Positions 1 through 11,703 of a stretch of DNA of 64,000 nucleotides are shown here, in pieces. Every line of letters starts with the position of its first letter. Position 1 is the first letter of the stretch. The stretch covers positions 39,969,127 to 40,033,126 of the forward strand of contig NC_065567.1 in assembly GCF_022605725.1 (NCBI RefSeq). The letters are read 5' to 3'. Under the pieces are notes generated by a model. The model was not told the origin of the DNA, searched no databases, and saw only the letters and a list, made by a program, of their open reading frames with translations. A program made the translations under genes and the position numbers. This stretch comes from Anthonomus grandis grandis. Taxonomy: Eukaryota > Arthropoda > Insecta > Coleoptera > Curculionidae.

Positions 1-3000
1 GTCATACGTTTTTCATTAATTTTGGTTGAGATTAAAAGATGTATGCATCGGTAGGTCAAAATAAAAGCAAGAAACAAAAAAAACAAACTAGACAAGTTTA
101 AAGGCAAGGTTTACAGTTAACTTATATTATTTCCTGTATGCGCAGGGTTATTGATGTTAGTTGATGTAGTAAATAGGGTCTAAGACTTCAGCCAAAAAAA
201 ATTATTAAAAACATCTAAAAAATGACAATAAAGAATTTCTCAAATAGCTTTTGAATATGTGACTATGTGAATATGTTCCCAGACTACCCATCATATATTT
301 TTTCCAAACACTATTAAAATAACCAACTGCTACTTCTTTTTTATCCTTTTACAAGCAGCAGAGTATCAAGATTCACCGATTCCATAATTGCGCTTACTAC
401 TGAGAGCGTAAACGTCATACGCCTTACGTTCTTAACTCTAGTAAGTCGGGTTGGAAAATGCAATCCTTTTTTTTTTAGCTTGTGATTTATTATTGCAAGC
501 TAATATATTGATTTCCTCATCCAATACCTGAGTTGGACGCCCATGGATATAGGTAAGTTGAAATAAATATTTTCTTCATATTGCTCTACATTAACATGGT
601 AAATAAGGTGCTACGGGTAATGGCTGTCACTAAGATATGGTAATGGATGTCACTAAGATAATTTCTTCATCTATCATTTTTATCATTCATGATGAATATT
701 ATGACAAACTGGAAACCTGTAACAGAAAGAGTTCCAAAAAGGTTATAAATACAAACTTTCTACACGCTTTAAAGTTTCTACTCTTGTTACGTTTCATTTT
801 TTTGTTATATATTTATATTGGGATAAGATCAAGTAGATTTTCATTGAAAATTTAGCATTTTTTCTTAGCAAAAAGCAATAACGTATTGCCGCTTCACTGA
901 ATGAACTTATCTGAATATATTTCTTTCTGGTGAGGAGATCTAGTATGGTAGCGCATCACGCAGATGTTCTTAGTTTAATGGAAGGTTTACTAAATTTACT
1001 AAATTTACAAAAACATTACTAATCTTCTCCCTATTATGGGCGAAAAATTCGTTGAATGATATATCTTAAATAATTTACATATAATACTACCGCTGCGGTA
1101 TGGGGTATTATTTTGTTCAAACATTATGTAGCCTTCTAATATATGATCAATATATAATATATGATGAAGAAAAACACTCCTTTATTGTATCATTACGTAT
1201 TCAGTTAGCTTTACTAAGGAATTTAATTTCCTAGACTGATTCACGGGTTTCGTGTATTGCATCATTTGAACCTAGAGGTACTATGAAGATTGGTTAGAGA
1301 GAATATTAACCTTCGGCGATATGAAATAAGCCCTTACAGAACAATGAAACGTATCTCCGAAAAAATGTTACTATCCATCTTTTTGCTCTGTCAAGTCAAA
1401 GTTTTCAGACCCCTCCCTTCATCCATGTTGCCTATACTCATTTCAGCAATTTTGCAAAACCCCATCTCATTATAATTTGACAATTAAGAATTTGAAAATA
1501 CCTCTTACAAGTTCCTTCAATTGGTGATCGTTCCATCTTAGAGTGAACAATAAAGAGAAATATTTAATTATTCTTTTCGTAGAGATACTCCAAAAACGTA
1601 ATAAAGGATGTTTTCTCTTCTTATTTGTTCTTATCACTAAATATTCTTAATAATTGAAACACGTGTGCGAAATTTTATAAGTAGTTTTCAATCTACAACT
1701 TAATCCCATTTTTATCACATAGTAGATTTGTTTTATTAAAATTTAATGTTAACTACTTTGATTATCAAATAGAACAAATCACTAACAGGGTATCTGGCTC
1801 ATCGAAGAATATCAGAATGTTAGTGATTAATGTTATAACTCACCAAATGCGGTACACTAAGAAATACGTCGGTAAACCAAACCCTTGACATGTACGTATA
1901 GGTTTCTAGTTTACAGCATACAGTTTGTTAATTATACAGAGTGATTGAAGATTAGAAGTATTCCTTTAAAAAGAGTTTATAAAATATATGCTAAAAATTA
2001 TCGTGGCATTATTAGTTTCTCCAGAACTAACAAGCTTAATAAGAAATATAATAAATTTTTACAATATTATAACTAAAGCAAGCAAGCTTAGCAAGCTAAG
2101 CAAAATTACTTCCGGTATATTTTTTATTGGTATTTGTACTGCGCAATGGTATTTGAGTTATATGTTTATTATTATTTATATAAATATATGTATATTCTGT
2201 AATGTAGTAAAAATGACAATGCATTTATTTGTTACAGTAATTCATATTTTCTAATGAGAATTTTAAAATTTAGGATTTCATATTCAGCTGTCAATTTAAA
2301 TTTAAGACATCATACACTCTATCAAGTAATATTATTAAATACTTTCGAGTAGACAAAGTAATCGTTTTCCTAAAAAATATAGATAATTGTAAATTAAACA
2401 GTAAGACAAAAGATAAATTGCTGAAAATAATTTTGAAGGTTACCTTTAAATTTAAAATAAGATTTACTTTTCTTGTAATTTTGAGTTAAAATATCGTAGT
2501 ACTTATTTGAAAAAAGGTATTAATGAATAAACATTATTATCCTTTTGATAACCCTAATGACGTGAAGGGTATATGCTTGTTACATTTATTGGGCAGCTAA
2601 ATAAGTCAGACAACCAGTCGGAGCTATATTAATTATATAAAGCATATTTTCCTAATTAGAATATTTTCTAGAAGCTAAAAGCATATTTCCTAGTAAATCG
2701 TTAAATCACGTCATGCTAAAAAAGCAAATTAAATTCATAATGAATAAGCATATTAAAATTGGAAAACTGAGTACCTTTATTTTTTCGGTCATCCTCTTTC
2801 TTGTTGTTATTGTTGTTAAAACACACGCCACTTAAAATTTCTGAAACAAAATATTCAACGTTAATAAAATAAATAAGATTAATAATTGTTGTTAAGGATC
2901 AAATTTTTATAATAATCAAATTGTGTTGCCTTTCTATAATGAGAACTAAAAAATACGAATTGGAAAAAAATATGTTTGATTTAATCTAGTTATAAAGTAT

Positions 3001-4335
3001 AATTAATAATTAAGATAGGGATCTAAGGACCGGCAACCTATCAGGGAATTATGACGTAATAATTTAAATGTTAAAGTGGGTAAATGTCGCAACTGGCTAA
3101 CTCTGAAATTAGCAACGTTTTGGCAACCATCCAACTACGCAAAACTTATTCTTAAAAATATAAGGCTAGGATGTAGCTTAGAAAACGTATGTCTTATATA
3201 TTATTATTTGCTTTGACCAATTTGATTCTATTATTTTATGATATATAACACCTGATTATATTATGTTCATTTATTTTCTCATATTTTCTATTTACAGGAA
3301 CCTCTTGGTCATCTTATAATGTCAGCATCTTTAAGTTAATTTAATTATCCTTAATTTAAATATTAAAAAAATGTATAACCAAATTTTCTTTCGCCGCCAA
3401 GCGGGTTCCGGGAAGAGAGTCTACTATTATACGCCACACCAAGGTACAAACAGACATGGATTTATAAACCTTAACTAAGTTTATTTCCTGACTTGTATCC
3501 TGCGTATATTGGCAGGTCTTTAGCAGGCCGTATTTTTTTTTAATCCTATGTTAGCCCAGCGGGCCTAGAATAATGGGCTATAAAAGGCCTTTAAGTGGCT
3601 ATTTATATACCATATAAAATGTCCAGTAAAGAAAAATTATGTATACCTCAATATAAAACTAAGAGACAATATAACATAAGACATAAACAGTATTTGATTA
3701 TAAAATAAACGGCGTTAAAACACGTTAAAATCTAGTAAGAAAAATAGCAATCTAATATTATAAATATATTATAACATAATACAAACCTTATTATACGTAA
3801 TATTATCAATTCTAATAAGCTACCAGAGTTATGATGACCAAATAGAACCTACATCCTAAATCATCTATAATAAGAATACTAGAAGTCCGGTACTCTACGT
3901 AAAGAAAGAAGGAAGAGCTTACTTGAGCTCTCTATATAGTTTATCTCCCCTCTATCTTGCAAATAACAAAACGTTTTTATCAATATCTTATACCAAACAC
4001 CAAATTGGGAGAAACGACTAGAAAAATAAAATACTACAGAAAATAGTATGTAACTGCCGCCTGAATTACCCAGAGGATATACGAACATTCGAACATATTG
4101 TCCTTGGTGAGCAGAAAGATTGTATTAAATATTCTATAGGATAATAAAAGCTTAATATTGACTCCGTAATAAGAGCCTCAGCATTTTCCTTTATCAATAC
4201 GTGGTTGTTCTCTGTCCTCTCCTTTCCTTTAAATGCCTTTCCTACATACCTTTTACTCCAAGCCGGTGGTCAGCACAATCTATTTACACCATAGTCCTAT
4301 GGAGTTGGAACTTTTGATGATGATCACTCCAAAAA
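1..4335. other. Gene-free AT-rich DNA
   Basis: No exon, RNA gene or recognisable element was found on either strand. The open frames are short, AT-rich and without family motifs. The stretch could be intron or intergenic DNA downstream of NfI exon 51061-51436, because that gene runs leftwards and its next exon is not visible in the window. Confidence 0.5.
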
Positions 4336-4377
4336 GACAGTTTTACCACTAGCCAATTGGTTAGTGGTAAAACTGTC
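4336..4377. repeat. 42-bp near-perfect palindrome
   Basis: The two halves are reverse complements with one mismatch around an AATT centre; the left arm starts GACAGTTTTACCACTA. There is no spacer. It may be the core of a decayed foldback element or MITE. No terminal signature or target duplication was identified beyond the palindrome. Confidence 0.7.
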
Positions 4378-4863
4378 TCGTAATTTGACTATTCACACGA
4401 GTAGCCAGACCGAGTGATGCTGCATAAAAAATCGTAGAAGAAATTTACGACCGTGTCCCTTAATAGACGAAACAATATGGTATGGGTAAAAATTAAGAAT
4501 AGAAAAGAATAGAAACTTGGCCATATTCTCTTGGGATAACTCTTCCTGAGGGAGACCAGGGGACAGATCTTGAGAAAGAGAGAAATAGTCCATAAAGCAA
4601 GCTACGCTAAGAGCTATTAATGATCATCGGTCATCCAAAGTTTGTTACCTTATAAAAAATACAGTATTGATTCATTCATAGACGTTTTTCAAACGTTTGT
4701 TGGTGTATGGCCTTCATATGGTTCTTGTTCTTGTCATTAAAGTTGAGCTGTTGCATGACAGGAGTCCGCCTCCTTAGTATCCCGTATGAGTATTATACAG
4801 ATTACATGCCAAACAGCGTCACACCCCACCTAAATTAAGAGGCACATGTACTGATTCTAGATA
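4378..4863. other. Gene-free spacer
   Basis: Sequence between the 42-bp palindrome and the mariner element. No coding or repeat signal was recognised. Confidence 0.4.
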
Positions 4864-4865
4864 TA

Positions 4866-5430
4866 TAGGGTGTCCGAAAAGTCAACGATAATACTGAAGG
4901 GGCTGATGGAGCAACTCATAAGCACCCAGAAAAACATAAAATGACCTTAGTAAAAAATCGATGGTTTTCGAGATATTGGCACTTTAATGGAAATCACCAA
5001 AATCCTACTCTTGGATCAGATTTTCGATTGTCACGCGTTAAAAATAGATATTTTTTAGAATCTCTTTTTAGCTATGCAACACTGAATAGCCATTTTACTG
5101 ATTAAAGACAAACATTAAACTAAACGGCCAAAAAATTTAATAAGAAATCTATTCTAAAATAAAGTATTACTTATTTTTATTTTTTTAACTTTGAATTTGA
5201 CCGCTCATACTGGACCAAAAAAATTGTACGGCAACCTGGCTAATACCTTAAAAACTTTGCTCATTTAATCTACTTTTTAAAATTACCTAAATTTTTTTTA
5301 ACAGTTTACTATTATTGTGTTATAGTAAAAAATAACCCTAATTCACCTTATGATATCATTGTAAAAAAATTAAACAAATTTTTAAGGTATGTTTAAAATG
5401 TTTTTATTTAACTTAAAAATTTAAAGAATC
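4866..5430 (+). repeat. Left TIR of the mariner-like element
   Basis: Inverted partner of 6705-7263. The outer 400 bp align almost continuously; the inner part is more diverged and AT-rich, so the inner border is approximate. Confidence 0.75.
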
Positions 5431-5634
5431 AAGAGCGAAGGTAATTCTTATCACCATAGCAATAAACAACAAACATTTTCGGAATTTAGTTTGTTTACAG
5501 TATTCCGTGAACTAACTACTTTTTTGCTTGTATCCTAACGTTTCTGTTACCTTTTGCTTTGGATTTGTTTTTGAGTTCATTTTCCTGTGGACTGTGTTCT
5601 TTGAGCTGTTTGTTTTATTGGTTACTCATTTATT

Positions 5635-6704
5635 ATGACCTTACCGTATACCGCCCAAGAATATGCAAACATGCATCTCATTTATGGTGAATGCAGAGGA
5701 AATGCTCTAGTAGCATCTAATCTTTATCAAGAAAGATATCCGAATTTGGCCCGATATCCTGACTATCGTGTATTTATTAATGTTCATCGCTTATATTCCG
5801 AAGGCAGAATGTCTCATGCTCCTGTTCAAGAGGGAAGACCTCGTATTGATTATGTTGATCAAGTTTTAGAAGAAATGGAAAATGATCCGACTACTTCGAC
5901 ACGAGCAATCGAAAGAAGAACAGGGATACCGAAATCGGTAGTAAACGACATCACTAGGCGATTTCAATATCACCCTTATCATGTTCAACGAGTGCAAAGC
6001 CTACTGCCTCGAGACTACGAACCACGCCTACAATTTTGCCGCAGAATGTGGCAAAAAATCAAGAGGATCCGAATTTTTTAAATAATATACTGTGGTCGGA
6101 TGAGTGTACATTCAAAAAGGATGGCTTTATGAACATGTACAATTTGCACACTTATGCGTTGGAAAATCCCCACTCTATTCGAGAAGAAAGGCCACAGTAC
6201 CGATTTAAAGTAAACTTGTGGACCGGTATCTTGAACGGACGAACGGCCCATTCGAATTACCAGAAAATTTGAACTGGCAGGCTTATTTAGATTTTTTTCG
6301 AAACAATCTACCAATTCTTTTAGAAGATGTTCCTTTGGCCAGTCGCCGAATAATGTGGTTCCAAAATGATGGTTGCCCGGCACATTATGCCCATGAAGTT
6401 CGTCGGTATTTAAACCAATCGGGGTATGTTTGACGATAACAGATGGATCGGCCGACTTGGTCCAGTTTTATGGCCTCCCAGGTCTCCAGACCTAAACCCC
6501 CTCGATTTCTTTTACTGGGGTTGCATAAAAGAAAAGGTTTATGCAAGACCAATAAATAATATTGCTGAATTACGGCAGCGAATAAATGATGCAGCCCAAG
6601 ATCTTAACGCTGCCAGGAATGCAAGATGGATCAATAGGTCATTTATTAAAAGATGCCACGCCTGCATTTGCATTTATAGTAGACAGTTCGAACATATTAT
6701 TTGA
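5635..6704 (+). pseudogene. Mariner (DD41D-like) transposase, frameshifted
   Basis: The product would be a Tc1/mariner cut-and-paste transposase. From 5635 the first segment has an N-terminal helix-turn-helix region with the linker GRPR. The catalytic region follows in other frames: WSDECTF (first Asp), QNDGCPAHY (second Asp, codon 6368-6370) and SPDLNPLDFFYWG (third Asp, codon 6504-6506). Frame changes occur near 6030-6060, 6230-6260 and 6420. The second and third Asp codons are 136 nt apart; removing the frameshift leaves a spacing near 41-44 residues, which fits DD41D mariners better than the classical DD34D type. The total of about 345 codons is normal for the family. Confidence 0.8.
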
Positions 6705-7263
6705 TTTTTAATTTTTTTAAGTAAAATAAAAATATTTTTTGAACATAACATAATTATAAATTTGTTTTATTTTTTTCATAAGGTAGATTAGGTTTATCTT
6801 TCACTCTATCACAATAACAGTAAAGCATTTTTAAGACATATTGGGTAATTTTAAAATTAAATTAAATGAGCAAACTTTTTTAGGTATTAGCCGGGTTGCC
6901 GTACAATTTTTCGGTCCAGTATGAGCGGTCAAATTCAAAGTTTAAAAAATAAAAATAAGTAATACTTTATTTTAGAATAGATTTCTTATTGAATTTTTTG
7001 GCCGTTTAGTTTAATGTTTGTCTTTGATCAGTAAAATGGCTATTCAATGTTGCATAGCTAAAAAGAGATTCTAAAAAATATCTTTTTTTAAGGCGTGACA
7101 ATCAAAAATCTGATCCAAGAGTAGGATTTTGGTGACTTCCACTAAAGTGCCAATATCTCGAAAACCATCGATTTTTTACTAAGGTCATTTTATGTTTTTC
7201 TGGGTGCTTATGAGTTGCTCCATCAGCCCCTTCAGTATTATCGTTGACTTTCCGGACACCCTG
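6705..7263 (-). repeat. Right TIR of the mariner-like element
   Basis: Inverted complement of 4866-5430, ending just before the TA duplication at 7264-7265. Confidence 0.75.
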
Positions 7264-7265
7264 TA

Positions 7266-7721
7266 TAAGATATCACTTGTGGGGGACCTAAGGTTATATA
7301 GTAAGTTGACTAACAATAAACCTAAAGCGAAGTAGATATTATAATTGGCTCAGGAACTAGAATACACTAGAAATTCCTTTCGGATCATGGGTCATGTGGA
7401 TAGCAGAGCTGGTTTTTGCATCAATTTCTAGACGTTTATTTGCAGTCGCTTAATGTTCTCGATCATATTACTCCGAATTCCTCCTGTTCCTGTTTTAATT
7501 ATTAGGACAATCTGCACTTCTCTTATTTTCCATGGTCTTTGAATCTGTTATTTTAAATCCTAAAATATTAAAGCGAAAAAAAGATCGATTTATCCTTGCT
7601 TTATAGGCCATTTATTCCACCGATGTTTAACATAACCTATTTTAAATACCAGTTTTAACTTTGTACGTATTTTAAATATAAAAACACTCTATAACATATA
7701 CTATATACATATGCGGTACTA
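7266..7721. other. Gene-free spacer
   Basis: Nothing recognised between two mariner-type elements. Confidence 0.4.
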
Positions 7722-7723
7722 TA

Positions 7724-8933
7724 CAGGTTGAGGAATTGATGAACGCATAGAGATGTGCTTAAAGGCAAAATATGGTAACGCGAGTTTCGTTCATTCCGCT
7801 TCTCACGTATGACTTTGATAGGGGTCTCTGTATTACTTGCAATAAAATTTCGCAAAATATTACTCGGATATATCTAGAACATTTTTCTGATGCAAGCTTT
7901 ACATATATGCGGTGTACAAACTACATATAATCGTAATCTCACAATGTTTATTATGCTGTGTATAAAAATTAAAACGTTATTCAAATAAAAATTAAATATT
8001 AACTCTGATAAAAGTAGAAAAATGTAAAAATTATACAAAAAAAAGTCCTAAAAATTAATTTAGCACAAATTTATTATTTAAATAAAAAGCTCAGATTTCC
8101 TTCTTTCGTTAAACAATAACCTAATCTATCATAAAAGTCATTATGTACGTCAAATACGTTTTCTTTCGCAAGTTCTCTAAATTTGTTGGCTTACTAAATT
8201 CGTATAAGATAATTTCAAAAATAAAACTCATTTGGGGACAAATGTAAAGATCTGGTAAATCATTTGATATTCCCACTAATAAGGTGGTTAGGAGAAATAT
8301 GTGTTAATAATTATTTTACCATAACGAGAAGGACGGTGCCTTTACCTTTATGCTCAAAATTCCAGATCAAACATTCAATTTTTGAGGATACTGAGTACCG
8401 AATTGAAAAGTTCAGTGCTCATTTTCCCGAGACTAATATTAAACAATAAAAGGATTGTGTTTCTCGTGTAATAAGAAAAAAGAATTATCTAAAAATATTT
8501 AAAAAAAAATCCATTTTCAATTCCCTTTTCCATTATGGTTTTACAAACTCTCTTTCATTGCCACTGGTCTTTAGGAAATATCTCGTAAGTTTTGGAAAAT
8601 TGGAAATGTGTTTTTTCTAAATACTGACATTAGTCTTATGAGCCATGCACAGTTGCTCTCCAATATTTCTGTTTGATCGCGTTAAATCCACGTGTACGCT
8701 ACAAACCATTTCTTCCAGTCGTTCTTGCTTCTGGACCCTTTCGAAGGTTCTTGCACTACATTTTACTGCCGAGTTGCCATAAAACCATTTAATAATTTGA
8801 ACTCTTTCGGAAGGAGTATAAACAGCCATAATGAGTTGAGAAAAAAGTAGCGCTTTAAAGCCCAACAGTGTAACGTCAAAAAGGAATGTTGCCATTATTT
8901 TGGATAATGCGTAATCTTCAATTCCCCGACCTA
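7724..8933 (-). mobile_element. Decayed mariner, family M2, copy 1
   Basis: The left tip CAGGTTGAGGAATTGAT and the right tip (reverse complement TAGGTCGGGGAATTGA) are terminal inverted repeats flanked by TA. The transposase start lies on the minus strand near 8829. The segment around 7815-7850 read on the minus strand aligns with 12590-12650 of copy 2, which confirms that the two ends belong to one element. Most of the middle of the transposase is not recognisable, so the copy is deleted or heavily mutated. Confidence 0.72.
8640..8829 (-). pseudogene. Mariner transposase N-terminal remnant (M2 copy 1)
   Basis: Reading leftwards from 8829, the fragment begins MAVYTPSERVQIIKWFYG, the usual opening of this insect mariner transposase group, followed by a degenerate helix-turn-helix region. 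The same opening occurs at 11799 on the plus strand in copy 2. Catalytic motifs are not preserved here. Confidence 0.7.
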
Positions 8934-9164
8934 TATATTAACTTTCTATATGCATCTCACCTGTTAATATATTTTCCGCAAAAAAAAGTACAAACGACAG
9001 ATTGTTGCATCAAAATCATGTCGTTTTTGAAAATTGGATATATTTGAGTTATAATGGCCATATAAGATGTCTAGCGCAGCAAACGGCATAAATATTATTA
9101 AATGGAACAAAGCAATGCTTAACTCTACTTGTGACTTAAAATTATAACTTCAAGGGCCGCCCAA

Positions 9165-9660
9165 GGATGCTTTTTTATGCAGATGGTGCAAAGATTTTTA
9201 TATGTGTATCTTTTAATCTATAAGAACGTTAAATTGCCATGAAGTTCAAAAAGAGCTTCATGGCTTTATTAATAAAATGACTGAGTGGTGTAACAGTAAT
9301 GGACTATCTTTAAATGTCAATAAATTCAATGCAATATGACAAGTTACATTAAAATAGTTTTGATACTAGTATTTGCACTTTTCTTTTTACGTTATTCCTG
9401 TAACAGAATATTCCCTGTCCTTTGATTTTATTATTATAGATTCGAAATGATCGATGTTTTTAATTACTTCAAGGCTTAAATTACACATGCATTAAATTTA
9501 AAATTGAATACGCTTTCCTATTATGGTATCATTACTACTAATCAAATTCACATTAATAATTTAAAAAGAGGCTAGCGCCGATTTTTAAAACATTTTAGAT
9601 TTGACGATGAGTATACAGTCACTTCTGAATTTCTGTTGCATGTTAATGCAAGGAACTACT
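9165..9660 (+). pseudogene. Non-LTR retrotransposon RT relic (Jockey-like)
   Basis: In one frame from about 9173 the sequence reads FYADGAKIFI, and after an indel ELHGFINKMTEWCNSNGLSL and NVNKFNAI. This is the RT active-site block of Jockey-clade elements, followed by the Trp-Cys and Asn-Lys blocks. The second active-site Asp of the YADD box is Gly. Stops and frameshifts are frequent, and no 5' or 3' element border is visible. Assignment to the Jockey group rests on the motif spacing only. Confidence 0.55.
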
Positions 9661-9939
9661 TTATAGATAGTGTGCCTTTATCGGGACCAGGTTACTTTTA
9701 GTTATGTAGTTGCTTGGTAATGTCAGAAACTTTTTTAACCGTAAACGATTCGTGCTCAATTTGGTTATATGTTTAGCATTTTTGTCGTTTGTCGATTTGT
9801 TTTTTAACTTAACTTTTAACTGCAGTAGCTCTACTGTAGTTCTTTTGGTGTAATTACTCGAATGTTGTAGCTGTAAGAATACAGCAAGATAAAATAATAT
9901 TAGAATTCTTAAAATCAAGAAGCATTGCTAATTTGCGAA

Positions 9940-10410
9940 GTTTACTCTAGGAAGTGCCGATCTTGCTAAAGGGTTTGTATCGCCAAACTCTGTTATTGCC
10001 CTTCTAAATTCTGTGAGAGATCTGAATTGAAGTTTTTCATTGTTGTCGATATGAACTTCAACTTGAGGTTCTTGAAGTTTGTCTTTTTCGTTTTTCAGGT
10101 AAGCCTCACATCAACCAGAGTTACTTCTTTAAGTTGATAGGTATCTTTGATTTCATGAGAGAGATCTATGTAATTCCATACTTTTTTCTGCTCACGCTTC
10201 ATTTATGTTGTGGTCGCATGTTATGGTTTCGTCAATACGTGCTACCTTCTTGTCTGTCTATAAAAAGAATGACTGGTCTATTGTGTATTAATTGTTTGTC
10301 TGGTATGATTTTTTTTAGTGTATTGGTATATTACCATTACCGCTATAGTCTTCTGGGTCGTATTTGTAGTATATGTAGACTCTGCCTACTCTGAAAATAT
10401 TTTTCTTGAA
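9940..10410 (-). pseudogene. Unidentified decayed coding stretch
   Basis: On the minus strand, protein-like segments follow one another in different frames: RVGRVYIYYKYDPEDYSG near 10392, IDLSHEIKDTYQLKEVTLVD near 10170, and LTEFRRAITEFGDTNPLARS near 10005, ending at a stop near 9930. Residue composition and the near-continuous relay between frames suggest a former gene rather than random DNA. No family was recognised; it could be a fragment of a mobile element or an endogenised viral gene. Confidence 0.3.
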
Positions 10411-10569
10411 AATGCGATGGTATTAGGTTTATTAGATAAAGAACAGAGAACGAACTAGGCATAGAAAATAGCCTAAACTAGTTTAGTACGCAACACTCTA
10501 AAACAGGTTTTCGTTTCGTTGATAATTTTTAAGTAAGATAATTTTTAAATAAAAATAATTCTAATAGGA

Positions 10570-11350
10570 ATGCAAAATATAATTTCATCCTTTAAAAGAG
10601 TTTATTTATTAAGATGTTCAAAAATACCGCCGGCTTATGATAAACAATATCCGAGCCTGTCATTAAACTCTCCAGAGTGTTCTGCAATATTTCGACTGGA
10701 ATATTATTCAGTACTTCACGCACCTTTGGTCGAGGTTTGTCCAAATAAGAGGCACGTTCATGACTCTGCCTATAAATTTTCTCCATGATAGAACTCCAAA
10801 AGATAAAATCATTTAGAGATAAGTCGGAAAATCTAGTCCATTTAATCAAACCCCTTCTGCTAATAATGGGATTAATAAAGGCAGCTTCTCAAAAGTTGCC
10901 AACTATGTTTGCATTATGAGCAGGACAACTATATTTCTGATACCACATTTTATTCAAAGTGATATTTATGAGCCGAGGAGTAAAAATAATTTGTTCCTTT
11001 GAAATATTTAGACAATTTTCTCCTTTTAGGTTCTGACCAATAAAACAGGACCGATATTCGCGCTTCCTAAAATGCCAGCTCATACAAGTACTGCGCTTAA
11101 TTGCAAGATTTAAATTCGTATTTTCTGTTGGGTAACCTATCGTAACAGATGGATTGTGTGATGTTCATAAAGCGATAAGGCAGACTCAGTAGTGTACCAT
11201 TTGCATTGGTTCGTTCTTTAAAAAAAAATTTCTTAGGTTGTTTGCACCTTATATCATTTAAATTTATTATGATTTAAAGTATTCCTAACTATTCGGTGAT
11301 GAATATTAAGTTCTTCAAAAGGCACATATTCCATATTATTGTTAAGATCC
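10570..11350 (-). pseudogene. Mariner transposase relic (third locus)
   Basis: On the minus strand the catalytic half is readable: MWYQKYSCPAHNANIV (second catalytic block, with the usual QDG replaced), then a stop, then RFSDLSLNDFIFW (third Asp block) and a C-terminal helix NNIPVEILQNTLESL. Motif order matches DD41D-type mariner transposases. The N-terminal half is not clear and no TIRs were found, so this is a fragment. Confidence 0.62.
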
Positions 11351-11703
11351 ATATTTTTAAAACTTATAGATAATTTCCAAAACAGTAGTTTTTACTGGAA
11401 ATAATCGATTTTTGAATCAAACCTGCCAAATATATCTAATGAGGAACTATCGAATTAATACCATATAATAATTTTTTTTGCCGATCTTATAAATTCATAT
11501 TTTTAAAAACATGCATCTGCGCGCGACCAGCTAGAAATTGTACGAAGAAATTGAATAAACGCATAGCTTAGCATTAAAAGTAAAATGGAATCAATCGATT
11601 AATTGATAAGCGCTCGACGAAAAGTCGGCAAAGTTTGGGAGCAACCAATACACTCGGTACAGAGAGAAACGTTAATATAGGAGAGTAAACGTTAATGTAC
11701 ATA

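Larger units (their letters stand above)
4866..7263 (+). mobile_element. Mariner-like element with about 550-bp TIRs
   Basis: The element starts TAGGGTGTCCG and ends in the inverted complement CGGACACCCTG, with a TA target duplication at 4864-4865 and 7264-7265. The TIRs are very long: similarity between left and inverted right arms runs from the tips to about 5430 and back to about 6705, broken by substitutions and small indels. The transposase gene on the plus strand fills the middle. The 5' end GGGTGTCC and TA duplication are typical of Tc1/mariner elements; TIRs this long are not. The element is not currently autonomous because its transposase is frameshifted. Confidence 0.88.

Noticed and set aside
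637..855. 72-codon open frame
   Set aside because: AT-rich, low-complexity translation with no family motif and no splice or promoter context; expected by chance in this composition.
3879..4088. 69-codon minus-strand frame and a plus-strand stretch resembling a mobile-element protein
   Set aside because: Fragments such as PPELPRGYTN were too short and too interrupted to name a family.
7655..7855. 66-codon minus-strand frame
   Set aside because: Falls on the terminal repeat and 3' end of M2 copy 1; not a separate gene.
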